Source: Cladosporium sp. IMV 00045 (lineage: Eukaryota > Ascomycota > Dothideomycetes > Cladosporiales > Cladosporiaceae). Taken from it: 64,000 bases of DNA. The notes below the pieces were generated by a model, which was not told the origin of the DNA, did not search any database, and saw nothing but the letters and a program-made list of their open reading frames with translations. Shown piece by piece: positions 49,701 to 58,998 of the stretch; position 1 is the stretch's first letter, and the number at the start of each line of letters is the position of its first letter. The stretch spans positions 1 through 64,000 of the forward strand of contig MSJI02000338.1 of the NCBI GenBank assembly GCA_001931905.2, given 5' to 3'. Made by a program: the position numbers and the translations under genes.

Positions 49701-50519
49701 GGACCAATCCTCAGTGGTTTGGTCCGAAGCAGCAGGCCCTGTGCCATCGCCTGTCTCAAAGCAGCTCCTCCAGCATCCTCTGATCATCGTGGCAATCTCT
49801 TTTCTTCTTTTGCCAACGTCGCCATTCCTCAACGTATCAAAGCCGGGCATGAGCCCTGGGTTCTTGACCATGAAAGCCATAAGTTCTGAAGGGTCTCCGC
49901 CAATGCTGAAAAATTCCAGTCCATTATCCTGCACAAAATCGTGGAAGACAGGATGTGTCGCGAGCCGCACTCTGTGTCCGTACGTGTCCTTAAGCACCTT
50001 GCCCAATGCGACGAATGGTTGCACATCACCTCTGGATCCCACAACGTGGATCACCACGTTCATAGGCGGCGGCGGAGGTACGCCCTCCTCTCCTCCAAGA
50101 CTCGGGGGGATGTACGCTGGCGGCGGAGGTACCTCATTGTATAGTGTCTCCTGTTGGTGTCGCAGGGCAGGCACGAGCATGTGTGAGAGGTTTCGTGCAT
50201 TTTGATCGATTCGGATATTGACACGTCCATCTTCACCCATCGTTGCTTTGGTACCACCGCCATCTTGTTCGTCTTCGATGGCGCCGTAGACCTCACCATA
50301 GGCGGGAGGTGGAACGCCCGTCTCGGAGGAGCTGGTGTCCATAGAGTCATGGTGCGCAGCGGCTGGGACATCACGACCAGCGTGATGTTGTGAAGTAGAC
50401 GCTTCGTTGCTTGATGCAGCGGCCGCAGCCTGCTCGACCATTACTTTGGGAACATTGCCTTGGAGCTCAACCGGCTGCTCGTCTCCCTCGCGCTGTGGTT
50501 GTTTGCCGGAAGATGCCAT
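46770..50519 (-). CDS. GT1 (sterol-glucosyltransferase-like) protein with PPxY, Vps13-C-like and six UIM-like motifs
   Basis: Single exon, 1249 residues, ATG at 50519. Order of parts. (1) Disordered N-terminus with two PPAY motifs (71-74 and 133-136). (2) GT1/Glyco_transf_28 domain from about 153: NVVIHVVGSRGDVQPFVALG, IYIGFGSIV-type strand (here VYIGFGSIVLDDPN), and the sugar-nucleotide region near 490-530, HHGGAGTTAAGITAGRPTLV with PFFGDQPFWG, as in Atg26/UGT80 sterol 3-beta-glucosyltransferases. (3) About 865-945, a glycine-rich segment (GITGLVTQPMKGAQ, GFIKGIGKGIGGIALKPG) that resembles the C-terminal region of Vps13/Atg2. (4) About 1030-1249, six UIM-like helices: EDAIRESI, IERAIRVSM, ALRKAMAAS, LEQALANSL, YQQALEESR, ELRKAMEESL. 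Lacks the GRAM/PH modules of Atg26 as far as I can see. Likely a membrane-contact or ubiquitin-directed glycosyltransferase; acceptor unknown. Confidence 0.85.
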   Translation of the reverse strand: MASSGKQPQREGDEQPVELQGNVPKVMVEQAAAAASSNEASTSQHHAGRDVPAAAHHDSMDTSSSETGVPPPAYGEVYGAIEDEQDGGGTKATMGEDGRVNIRIDQNARNLSHMLVPALRHQQETLYNEVPPPPAYIPPSLGGEEGVPPPPPMNVVIHVVGSRGDVQPFVALGKVLKDTYGHRVRLATHPVFHDFVQDNGLEFFSIGGDPSELMAFMVKNPGLMPGFDTLRNGDVGKRRKEIATMIRGCWRSCFETGDGTGPAASDQTTEDWSKETTHGDPASKPFVADAIIANPPSFAHVHVAEKLGIPLHIMFTMPYSPTQAFPHPLANIQSSNADKNLTNYISYVLVEMMTWQGLGDLINRFRTKVLGLDEISLMRAPGMLQRMRVPHTYCWSPALIPKPKDWGNHISISGFYFLNLATDYTPDPDLKAFLDAGPPPVYIGFGSIVLDDPNAMTKKLFEAVEKTGQRALVSKGWGGMGADELGKPDNVFMLGNVPHDWLFKHVAAVVHHGGAGTTAAGITAGRPTLVVPFFGDQPFWGSMVARAGAGPEPIPHKKLTAENLAEGINVCLKQESQDRAQELAAKIAKERGSDIGAQSFHQFLDVDTLRCTLAPSRAAVWSIKRTDIRLSAMAACTLANEGLLDFNELKLFRGREFETDDGPLDPITGGATSIIGTASTMMMGFADMPIQTLKALKIHPDAAKKKPKPTKEDEQASAADEAHQEKLGETDSLTEKGTLKEESTPSGSRSGSSFNLQESMSRLPMSPGGRSSSTGGSLKPEDSGSRSRSRSNQGRAPEQQQKPPKDAKKFLETAMGTGEGVQRIVGAGFKSPMDFTMNLSKGFRNAPKLYGDESVRKPEKVTDFKSGIRAAGKEFGYGMYDGITGLVTQPMKGAQKEGAAGFIKGIGKGIGGIALKPGAAVFGIPGYTMQGVYKEMQKAMGSSVQNYIIAARTAQGYEEWNGASAEERSDVVQRWHFVERELKKKKDPDNVVKQIFEDARRKRMECFGKKDNSASSSTQASNTQQAPPTGQDQDALEDAIRESIRQTSRGNPEEDAAIERAIRVSMAELARNRGTAKPQDNDSEALRKAMAASEQGADQSGGAEDGQDYELEQALANSLKEQRRQYDEDDDNDAEYQQALEESRLAASNAGESSSAASRDKGHLGGTTREEFEQSGAGKGEKSQQEQDEERIVMEYVKKQSMLEQQHQGGRGKDSASAGAGSARREDNDDDDEELRKAMEESLKDQKGA

Positions 50520-51374
50520 GGTGATGTCTGTTCTTCGCTCTTTCTATTCCACAAATCTATCTTCGGACTCGAGTTCGTAGGTAGTGTCGTGTTGGGCCTC
50601 TTCGTACGAGGCTTTAGTTTGTAGAGGGCATGTGGATAGCTTGGATCCAGTGAGTCGGATTTGGGAAAGTAGGATGAGAACTTAGTTATTGGGCAGATTC
50701 TTGAAAGTAGTAGTAGTACGCCAACAAACAGTTCTACGTAAGCGTCTTGGTGTCTTGAGGTGTTGACCAGGGACCGCGAGTGGTGGGGATCATGTCGACG
50801 TGGTGGGGTCTATCAACTTGATGTGATGAGTGGCTGTGGAGCGCATCGCGACGTCATGGCGCATTCGAAACAGCGTCAACACACGTGGAGTGCATGTGAA
50901 AATCAGGTTTCATCTCGCGAGAACATGAAGATAAGAGGAAGAAGAAACATACGAAGTACATGTACAAGATGCGACGACAGGCTGATCACACATGTACAAT
51001 CGCTGATTCCAGCTTGTATCGTATTGCATTCTGGTGAGCTTCACGCGCGGTTACTTTGGGCACATATTTCGTCGTAGATGAGCATTAGTAGGTACCTACA
51101 AACTGATGGTGCTCCTGGTATGAAGGGCATGTTCTAGGTACACACACCACCGATTTCTCACTTGCAAGTGCTACTGCCATTCTTGTCCAGAAGCGATGGT
51201 ATAGAAGCAACAAGGTAGGTGGCGATCACCTCACTGCTCTTGACTGCCACCGTAGCCATGAGCTCTTGCCCGTCCAACGTGTCAGAACCATGTCAACAAC
51301 ATCGAATAAACAATGAGCCAAGGCGTATCTGCATTTTACAACCCCCCTTTACATGTATGCACGCGTAGGTGGAG
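50520..51374. other. Intergenic, divergent promoter region
   Basis: Between the minus-strand glycosyltransferase and the plus-strand RhoGEF gene. No RNA gene or repeat recognised. Confidence 0.45.
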
Positions 51375-54260
51375 ATGGCACCCACCATGAGCGACGAGGA
51401 TCTTTCATCTCCCAGCTCGGGGAGTTCAACATCGTTTCAGAGCGTCATCCATAGTCCCGACGTGCAAGCGGACAGTCTTGACGATCACGACGAGCAGGAC
51501 GAAGATCAAGAACCTTCAAAACCATTCCGACGATGGGTCAGCACCCTCCGCCGACGCAAGAAACAGAACCCTCCTCCAACCCTGACGCCGCGGAACCAAC
51601 GATGGACTCTTGATGACTTCGACGCCGCTCCTTTAGAGACACGCCCATCACACGCCAGATCGGATTCTGGAACTTCCTCACTCAGATTCGTCACAGGAGT
51701 CAAGTCGGCGACCATCACTCTGGCCAGCGCCAGCATTGCCCCATTGTCAAGACGAGCGAGCAAATGGCGCCGCACGCACAATCGCAGCAGCATCGTGTCC
51801 GGCTCCGATGCGAGGCCTTCGACCGACACTCAGCGCTCGATGCTAGATGAAGCCGGCAAACTACGAAGCAGAAAGCGCAGGGAGAAACTCGAAGAGCTCA
51901 TCAGGACGGAAGAGGGTTACGTCGCCGACCTCAAGGCCTTGTCCAATGTGAGTGACACGCTTGCCTTGTTCCCACACAAGCTAACGATATAGGCCTACTT
52001 CACATTCCTGGGCCACCACCATCCCTCCTCGACCTTGCGGTTCGCACGACCCTTCGCGCAGAAAACGATGGCGAAAATGCTCTACCTCCACGACGAATTG
52101 CTCGGTGCACTCTACCAAGTTGTGCCGTTCGCCGAGTACGACCAGCAGCTGGCCATGTCGTGCGCACCGTCCAGGAGGCCATTGCATACAAGATGGCATA
52201 GCGTGGATGTCGTCCCGGGGCACACTGGCACGATCTCGCCGAAACGCGGCACGATGGCAGCTGCTGTTCGGAAAACGCGGCGGTCCCTCAATTTGAGTCG
52301 CAGCGAGGGCGAAGAGAGCATTGTGCTCCGCTGCGCGCCGCAGGTTGTCGCTTCGGTTGCTGCGGTTTTCAAGACTTACGTACGAATTGCGTGAGTTTGT
52401 CGTTGTTTGGGATACTGTGCTGAACATCCCTTCTTTGGTATAGATGCCGCAGTTCCAGGTCTATGCTGATTACGGCGCGAACTATGAGCTGGTCTCCAGG
52501 GATATTGAAGAGACGCAGCAGAATATGACGAACTGGTCTGATTTTGATCGTGCCATCGAGGTCTTGAGCGCAACGGTCAATCCGGTCAGAACGAGAGAGG
52601 AGAATCGCAAGAAAGCGCTGACCGTGAGAGATTTACTAATAAAGGTGAGTGAGCATACGATCATGTTCATGAAGACCCGTGCTTATTTGGTGATACTCAG
52701 CCGATCCAACGTCTACCAAGATATGAGCTTTTGTTCAACGATTTATGCAAACTAACGCCAGTCTGCGACGATCTCGAGGCGCATGCTTTGATCCAAGATC
52801 TCCTTTCTCAGCTCAACTTGACCTGCTTGAACATGAACGAAGCCAAAGACAATCCGATCAGGACGCGCATGCTCAAGACGACCTGGCTTCTAGGCGACAG
52901 ACTCAACTTCTCAGATCAAGTCCCTCGCTCGGTATTTCTGCAGCTCCTGGGCTCCGTCGAGCTATGCGGCTGTCTGCACATTGCGTACCGGAGTCGCGTA
53001 AATATCAAGGGCAGTTATGTCATGTGCGTTCTCTTCGAGACGACGCTGCTACTTGCTACGGCAGACGAGGAGACGGAGAGCTTCGCCGTGCTTGCTGGAA
53101 TGTCACTTGCAAGCGCTACCTTGCAAGAAGCCGACAACGGGAAAGGCTTGCAATGCCACACTGCACCGCACTCATGGAAGATTGTCTTTGAACACTCGGC
53201 CAGGATGTACGAGATGATCATCACCGCGTGCTCCCTCGTCGAGGCGCAAGTATGGCGTGAGCACTTGTCAAGCCGCATCGAAGCACAAAGCCAGGCAGTC
53301 GCTCAAGGAACGAGCAACGTCTTTGAACTCCATTCACCGCTGGTGAGTGAGATCAGAAGCATTGGCAAAGCTTTTGGGAAACCAGGCAGTTTCGTCAAGC
53401 GCATGAGCGTACACCGCACGGCCACCGTCGGCCCAACCACAGATCTAAATCAAGTCATCATCAAAAACACCCAAGCTGTCAAAGAAGCGCTTGAATCAAC
53501 CAGCACCAACGCTTCAGCAAGCAGCCTTCACATCCCTCGTTCGCAGTCCGTTGCAACTCCGAGCCACGTGCAGACCCTAGCACCCAGACGAGCAGACCGC
53601 GCGAGACTGGAAGCACTGCTCAGTGATGTCTGGACAAAGCACCTCCTTCCATACCCAGGAATGACGGTCGGGCGCTCTGAGCAGATTCGCGGCTCAGCGA
53701 ACCACGTCATCCGCAAGTTCAGCATGGCGAGCATCACTTCGAATTTCTCATCCTCCAAGCGTTCGGCTTCGTACACGTCAATAGCCGGCTCGCGAAATGG
53801 GAAGGAAGACCTGCCACCTCTGCCACAGCAGCACTTCCCCACTACGGGCAGCGACATGAGCATCAATGGGAAGTACAACATTTCCAAGAGCAGACATGCC
53901 ATCAAACCGCAGCCCGCTCGTCTTCCGCTGTCGGACCTCTTGCCTGCAGACTTCGATCTGCAAGATCATTTCCCTTCTCGCGGCAAGAGGAGCGCTTTCA
54001 GAGCTTTCACCATGACGATGGAGAGACCTCTCAGTCCGTTCCTCACGCCCGCGGAGGAGAGACCGGGTAGCGGAACGGGACTGAGGAGGACGCAGAGTGT
54101 GAGGAACGACGCCGCTGGGACCAGTGAAGGAGGTGAGAGTGAGAAGACTATCAAGGCGGAGAAGCAGGTGGAGATGAAACGCGAGGCGGCGTTACCGGTT
54201 GATGATCAGGAGAGGTCGAAGAAGTCAAAGAATATGCTGATGAGGTTGTTGAGGCATTGA
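51375..54260 (+). CDS. RhoGEF (DH domain) protein with PH-like domain
   Basis: Four exons, 51375..51947, 51993..52379, 52444..52644 and 52701..54260, 906 residues; introns 45, 64 and 56 bp, all phase 0 with GT-AG ends. The first 170 residues are disordered. The DH domain runs from KLEELIRTEEGYVADLKALS through FQVYADYGANYE and KALTVRDLLIKPIQRLPRYE, which contains conserved CR3 residues. Between its first and second helical parts (about 240-302) sits a low-complexity insert with RTRWHS-like and RKTRRSLNLSRS stretches. A PH-like domain follows at about 455-575 (GSYVMCVLFETTLLLAT, WKIVFEHSARMYEMIITA). The tail is Ser-rich and unordered. Such proteins load Rho-family GTPases with GTP to control polarity and cytoskeleton; the target GTPase is unknown. 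ATG 51375 used; Met5 is an alternative. Confidence 0.85.
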
Positions 54261-54825
54261 TGGTGTTGGACATGTCTGTTTGCGAGAGGGGCTTTGGAAG
54301 TTGTTTGGATTGGAAAAAGCCGTTTTTGGAATAGCTAATAGATATAGCAGTTTCTTATCATGTTAGTATCGTGGAAATGCATGGTTTGAATTGAAGGTCT
54401 TGCAAACAGTCCGACATATTGTGCATGTCGCTTATTGTATGGTAGACAGAGCCCATTTAACGAACGCGTGCTCGTTTCAAAGCGCGCGATTCTGGATTCT
54501 GGCGCTAAGACGAGTGTTTACGCCTGGTTGCTATGCTGCAGCTTCCCAGCTTCTCAATCCAAGACGGCACGAAAATGACTTGCGAATACACCACCCTACC
54601 TACAATCTCCCCTTTGACCAGAACCCCCAAATAACTCAACATCACCTGCATCTTTCAGGCTCTATATCGATTCTCGACATCCACTTCAGGCCAGACCACG
54701 GCAATCCCATCAAGTCTTGCGAACAAAGCCCCGCCAGCGTTCGATCACTCTTCCGTTAACAACGCATACGGCAACCTTCGCTCTATAACAACACGCTACA
54801 CCTCAGTCACTCTCACACATCCACA
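54261..54825. other. Intergenic
   Basis: RhoGEF 3' UTR and the E2 gene promoter. A TATAA sequence at 54784-54788 lies only about 40 bases before the ATG, so its use as a TATA box is uncertain. A frame at 54391-54759 has no signature. Confidence 0.45.
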
Positions 54826-55563
54826 ATGGCCAGCCGCACCGACGCCATGCAATCCAACACCACCCCCTCAGCCGCCCAAGGCACCAAAGCCGCCGCTCCC
54901 GCCAACGGCAACGTGATCAAGCGGTACAACCAAACCCTCAAACACCCAAACCAAAGCAACGAACAACAACTAACACCCTTCCCTCTCCAGCCTGCAATCC
55001 GAAGTCATGACCCTGATGACCTCCCCCACCCCGGGCATCTCCGCCTTCCCGACCGCCGACCTAACAAAATGGAACGCAACCCTGTCCGGCCCCGCCGACA
55101 CTCCCTACGCCAACCTGGCCTTCAAACTCACCCTCGCCTTCCCCGCCAACTACCCCTACGCGCCGCCCGAGGTCCTGTTCAAAACGCCCATCTACCACCC
55201 CAACGTCGACATGAGCGGGCGCATCTGCCTGGACATCCTCAAGCCCGGCGGGCAAGGGAAGGAGGGCGCGTGGAGCGCGGCGTTGAACACGGAGAGTGTG
55301 TTGTTGAGTATTCAGAGTTTGCTGGGGGAGCCGAATAAGTAAGTTTTGGTCTTTTGCTTTTGCTTGGCTTGGGGGAGTTTCTTGATGGGGGAAGGATGCA
55401 CATGATATTGAGATTGAGATCGGTTTTACTGACGATTTCCTTTCACTCCGACAGCGCCTCCCCTCTCAACGGCGAAGCGGCTCTGCTCTGGGATAGCAAC
55501 CAGGAGGAGTTCAAGCGCAAAGTCCTGGCACGCCATGTCGAGCCGAGCGAGTTGGAGGAATAA
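54826..55563 (+). CDS. UBE2C: E2 ubiquitin-conjugating enzyme, UBE2C/UbcH10 type
   Basis: Three exons, 54826..54923, 54991..55338 and 55455..55563, 184 residues; introns 67 and 116 bp, GT-AG. The N-terminal 32 residues are a disordered Thr/Ala/Asn-rich extension, as in UBE2C. The UBC fold starts KRLQSEVMTLMTSPTPGISA, FPTADLTKWNATLSGP, and shows the E2 HPN motif (102-104) and active cysteine Cys112 in SGRICLDILKP. SIQSLLGEPNNASPLNGEAA is the UBE2C-type C-terminal half. UBE2C works with the anaphase-promoting complex to start ubiquitin chains on cyclins and securin in mitosis. A segment PGGQGKEGA between the active-site loop and the next helix is about seven residues longer than in human UBE2C as I remember it. 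Confidence 0.9.
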
Positions 55564-56236
55564 GTGAAAAGAAGACGAGTGGTCGACGCGAGACTCGAAA
55601 GAAAGCGGTCGAGGGCGGCAGTTTGCAAGATGCATGGGAGGGTGGGGATCAACAACCTGAGAAAGAGGCGCAGAGGTGGGAGAGAAGGACATTCCGTATT
55701 TCGCTTTTTGGGTCTTATTTTGGGGAATAGGATGGGGTTATTGGGCCTGGGATTGGTGCATGGGTTTGGATGGTTTGAATCGTGGTCGATGAAGCACAGC
55801 ATGGCCTGGCTGGTACATTTGGGCGAGGGGGAGCACAGCGTTTGGCGTTGTATTGTATTCTTTCATTGTCTTGTTCGTTGAGATTCAGGAAACGGAATCA
55901 GGAAATCTCAGCTACGATACCTTCGCGCCTTTTAACTTGGTGATTTTGAGCGTTTGGCATAACTTGTTCAACTGATGGGGAGTCTTACAGGCCTTGTTCC
56001 TAAGTGATGATGGATGGTCTCACATTGCATGATGAAATTGTACAACTGCATGCATGTACTTGCGCGTCCATACGTTTTCTGATGTCTAAAATGATGATTG
56101 ATGTTATTTACACTAAAATGCTACAAGATTACAAAATCGTAGACCCTCCCCTCCCAATCTCTATGCGTACTTTTACTTTTGTGTATACCATTTCCCTCCC
56201 TTCCCAATGTATTTCCTTAACGAATCTCTGAAGACC
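55564..56236. other. Intergenic between convergent genes
   Basis: 3' UTRs of the E2 and GWT1 genes. A 105-codon frame at 55564-55881 directly follows the E2 stop without any family signature. Nothing else. Confidence 0.45.
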
Positions 56237-57931
56237 CTACAACTTGATGGAAATATCGTAGTGGTCCAACAACACACCCACTGTCGAAAGCGTGAAAATA
56301 TACCCGACAAGCACAGCCATCGACCCAGCATCGCCCATGTGCCAAGTCTCGACGTACAAATTGACAGCGCCGGTGAGCAAGTTGGCGAGCAAGAAAAGCG
56401 CGAGACCGTTGCGGTTGAAGGCGTGCAGGACCTTGCTGGTGGCGTTGGAAATGCGGCTCTTCTCCGCCACCTTGCTCTTGGAGAGGTAGAGTTCGGGGAA
56501 CATGAGCATCTCGATGACGCAGAAGATCAGCAGCTGCGTGAAATTGAAGCAGCACACCCAGCAGATGTAGGCGCAGTTGGCCATGCGGCGGGAGACGAAG
56601 AGGTGAGGGCCGTAGTTCCACAGAGCCCAGACGCAGAAGACGAACCAGATGAAGGACCACTTGAAGAGGTGGATGACGGCCATTTTGGGCAGGGCGCTGA
56701 AGGATTGGAGAGCCTCCTCGGGCTTCCAGTCTTTCTCTTCCTTTTCTTGCTGCTCTGCCGTGCCGATGACGGAGGCCAGCCAGGCGGCGTCTTCGTCGCC
56801 CTCTTCTTTGGCGGCTTTGGCGGCTTGGAGCTTGTTTTCGGCGGGCTCTTCGTCGCGCGGCAAGATGCCTTGGCCGGCGCCCATGCCGGCGAGGAAGATC
56901 GCGAAATAGCCGATGAAGGAGTAGACGCCCTCGCGGTTTTGAGACAGGAAGTCGCCGGGGATGCGGGGAGACAGGATGATGTAGTGCTTCAGGGGAGTGC
57001 AGTACAGGAGGATCTCGTAGGCGCAGGCGATGATGAAGGCGATGACGCTGTACCAGGGAACGTAACGCAACACGGGCTGGATGATAGCGAAGGTGGGCGA
57101 AAGAAGAGCGAGGGTGAAGAAGAAGTTCCAGTGCACACCGTATTCGCTCTCGTGCTCAGTGTAGTCGAGACCCTTGACGGTGGCGAGGCGAATCAGACCA
57201 AGACCCAAGAGAGGGATGGAGTGGCGGAGAGCTGCCTTCATGCGGGTGACAAGAGACTTCTGGACCTGAGCCATGTCCTCCTTGAGTTCCTGACGAGCGG
57301 CAACGATACCAGCGGCGAAGACGAAGGAGCCAACACCGAGATCCATCAGAGAAGTGCCGAAAGCCTCGGTCTTGCCAAAGCGACGAGGGAAAACAGGGAA
57401 GTCAACAGCGAGGATGCTGGTGCAAGTGATGATCATCATTGCTCCACGGTAGGCGGTGATGAAGGGCTTGACAGGGAGAGGATCCCTCTCCTTGGGCTCC
57501 TCATCCTTGAGCTTTTCATTCTCCTCCCGGGCCTTCTGGACAATTTCATTCTCGGTGGCCTCGACAGCTTCGGACTTCGGCTGAAGGTAGGCGGCAATGG
57601 CAGGCAAAAGGATAAGGCCAGTCAGTGTCTGCGGCGAGTCGGCGTAGACAGTGGTGGCGCAGAGAATGGTGCAACATTGCAGGAGAAAGTCGACAACGTA
57701 GCCCTGAATGCCGTAGGGCGTGAAGAAATTCTGTCTCTTTTGCAGAACACACCACGTGAAGGCGGCGACCTGGAAGCAGTTGTCAAAAACCCCGGCTCAA
57801 ACGTGGTCAATGGCGGCGACGATGCGCGGGCGTACCGGAGCCAAGAAAGTCAGGATGTTGATTTCCCAGATGCCACCGCCCTGCAGGTCGGTGACCGAGG
57901 ACCTTTTCTCCTCCTTGTATTCGGGCGTCAT
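56237..57931 (-). CDS. GWT1: GPI-anchored wall transfer protein 1 (inositol acyltransferase)
   Basis: Two exons, complement(56237..57769, 57836..57931), 542 residues. The 66-bp intron (GTACGC...TTCCAG) joins EINILTFLAP to VAAFTWCVLQKRQNFFTPYG and so creates the first membrane segment. About thirteen hydrophobic segments run through the protein, e.g. VDFLLQCCTILCATTVY, LTGLILLPAIAAYL and FFFTLALLSPTFAIIQPV. Family marks are TAYRGAMMIITCTSILAVDF, FPRRFGKTEAFGTSLMDLGV and GVYSFIGYFAIFLAGMGAGQ. Gwt1 acylates the inositol of GlcN-PI in the ER during GPI-anchor synthesis, making it essential for cell-wall mannoproteins; it is the target of the manogepix antifungals. The N-terminal exon was found only by splicing; the main frame lacks it. 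Convergent with UBE2C, divergent from the gene at 58999. Confidence 0.93.
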
Positions 57932-58998
57932 TTTGGAGATGCGTTGACAAACCCCGTCTGTTTGGATGTTGTGCAACAAAGGGAGAGTCGGGTAGTAGCC
58001 GGCGAAGGCAGGATAGAAAGATTTGCAATCTGCGGCTTTTACGGCAACGCCCCCCAGGAGGTAATCTCTAACAAAGGCGCTCTTAGCTGAGCGCAGAACC
58101 CAGGAGAAGCTGTTGGCGCGTGTGGGGAGGAAGAATCTCGGGCGTAGCGCCGCAATGCCGCGAGCCGGGTCCGAGATGAGACGTTTGCGTTGAAGTGGTG
58201 CAAGGTTGGTGGAGGGCGAAACGCTTAGCCCGACTTCACCTCATCTCTGTCTTGATCTGACTGACTGTATTTTGGCTGACTGGCGGACTGACCTTCTGTC
58301 TGTATCGCTGTCTGTCGTTCTGTCGGTCTGTCTGCTGTACAACACAGAGGCGTGTCTGGGACTCGCAACACAGCACCTGAGTCTGTGATACAAAGACGTG
58401 CTTTACGCCGGGACGCTGCATCCGCTGGTGTCACAAAAGCGCCAACGACAGTAGTAGCAGCAGAAGCAGCAGCAGCGCGGGGAGCTCAGCTTGCGACGCA
58501 GACGATGTTGATGTTGATGTTGTGATCCTCTGTCTGATGACGGGCTCGGAGGAGCAAGACTGAGTGGTCAGGTCGAATGTGAAGATCGTACTAGATGGCC
58601 GACCGTGAGTGTTTGTTGGAGTCGAGTCGATATGCGTTCGCAGCGTGGACATCAATCAAGGCGGGAAGGCGGGATGGCAGAGCTCCCGTTCGCTCTTGCC
58701 GTTTGTTCATTCACAACATGTAGAGACGGAAGTCGCAGGTAACGTGGGTGCATACATCATTCACACCTCACAATCCTGGTCTGGCCTCTTCACGTCCTGG
58801 TTTCTCGTTCCCCTCTCCAACCGCCCTCTCTTCATCTTCTTCCAGACCGGTCGCGTATCCTTTTCGAGTCATCACATCGCCGCCTGTCCCAACGCCTACT
58901 TATTCCTCGCGTGCGCCTCGAGCTGGCATCAGCCGTCGCAACTCATGAGCATCTAGATCTCTCTTGTTCTGCCTTTCACCGCATCTCGCGTCGCCACC
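57932..58998. other. Intergenic, divergent promoter region with CTGT repeats
   Basis: About 1.07 kb between the GWT1 start and the plus-strand gene at 58999. It contains an imperfect CTGT/TCTG repeat tract (about 58294-58338), a GCAGCAG-rich tract (about 58450-58480) and a C/T-rich leader. No gene recognised. Confidence 0.55.
58294..58338 (+). repeat. Imperfect (CTGT)n microsatellite
   Basis: Successive CTGT/CTGTCTGT/TCGG units in the divergent promoter region; non-coding. Confidence 0.7.

Noticed and set aside
56207..58090. 627-codon open frame on the plus strand over the whole GWT1 locus
   Set aside because: It is antisense to a strongly supported GWT1 gene (family motifs, splicing). Long antisense frames arise from GC-rich third positions; it has no family signature of its own, and its composition is Glu/Asp/Val-rich as expected from such a shadow.
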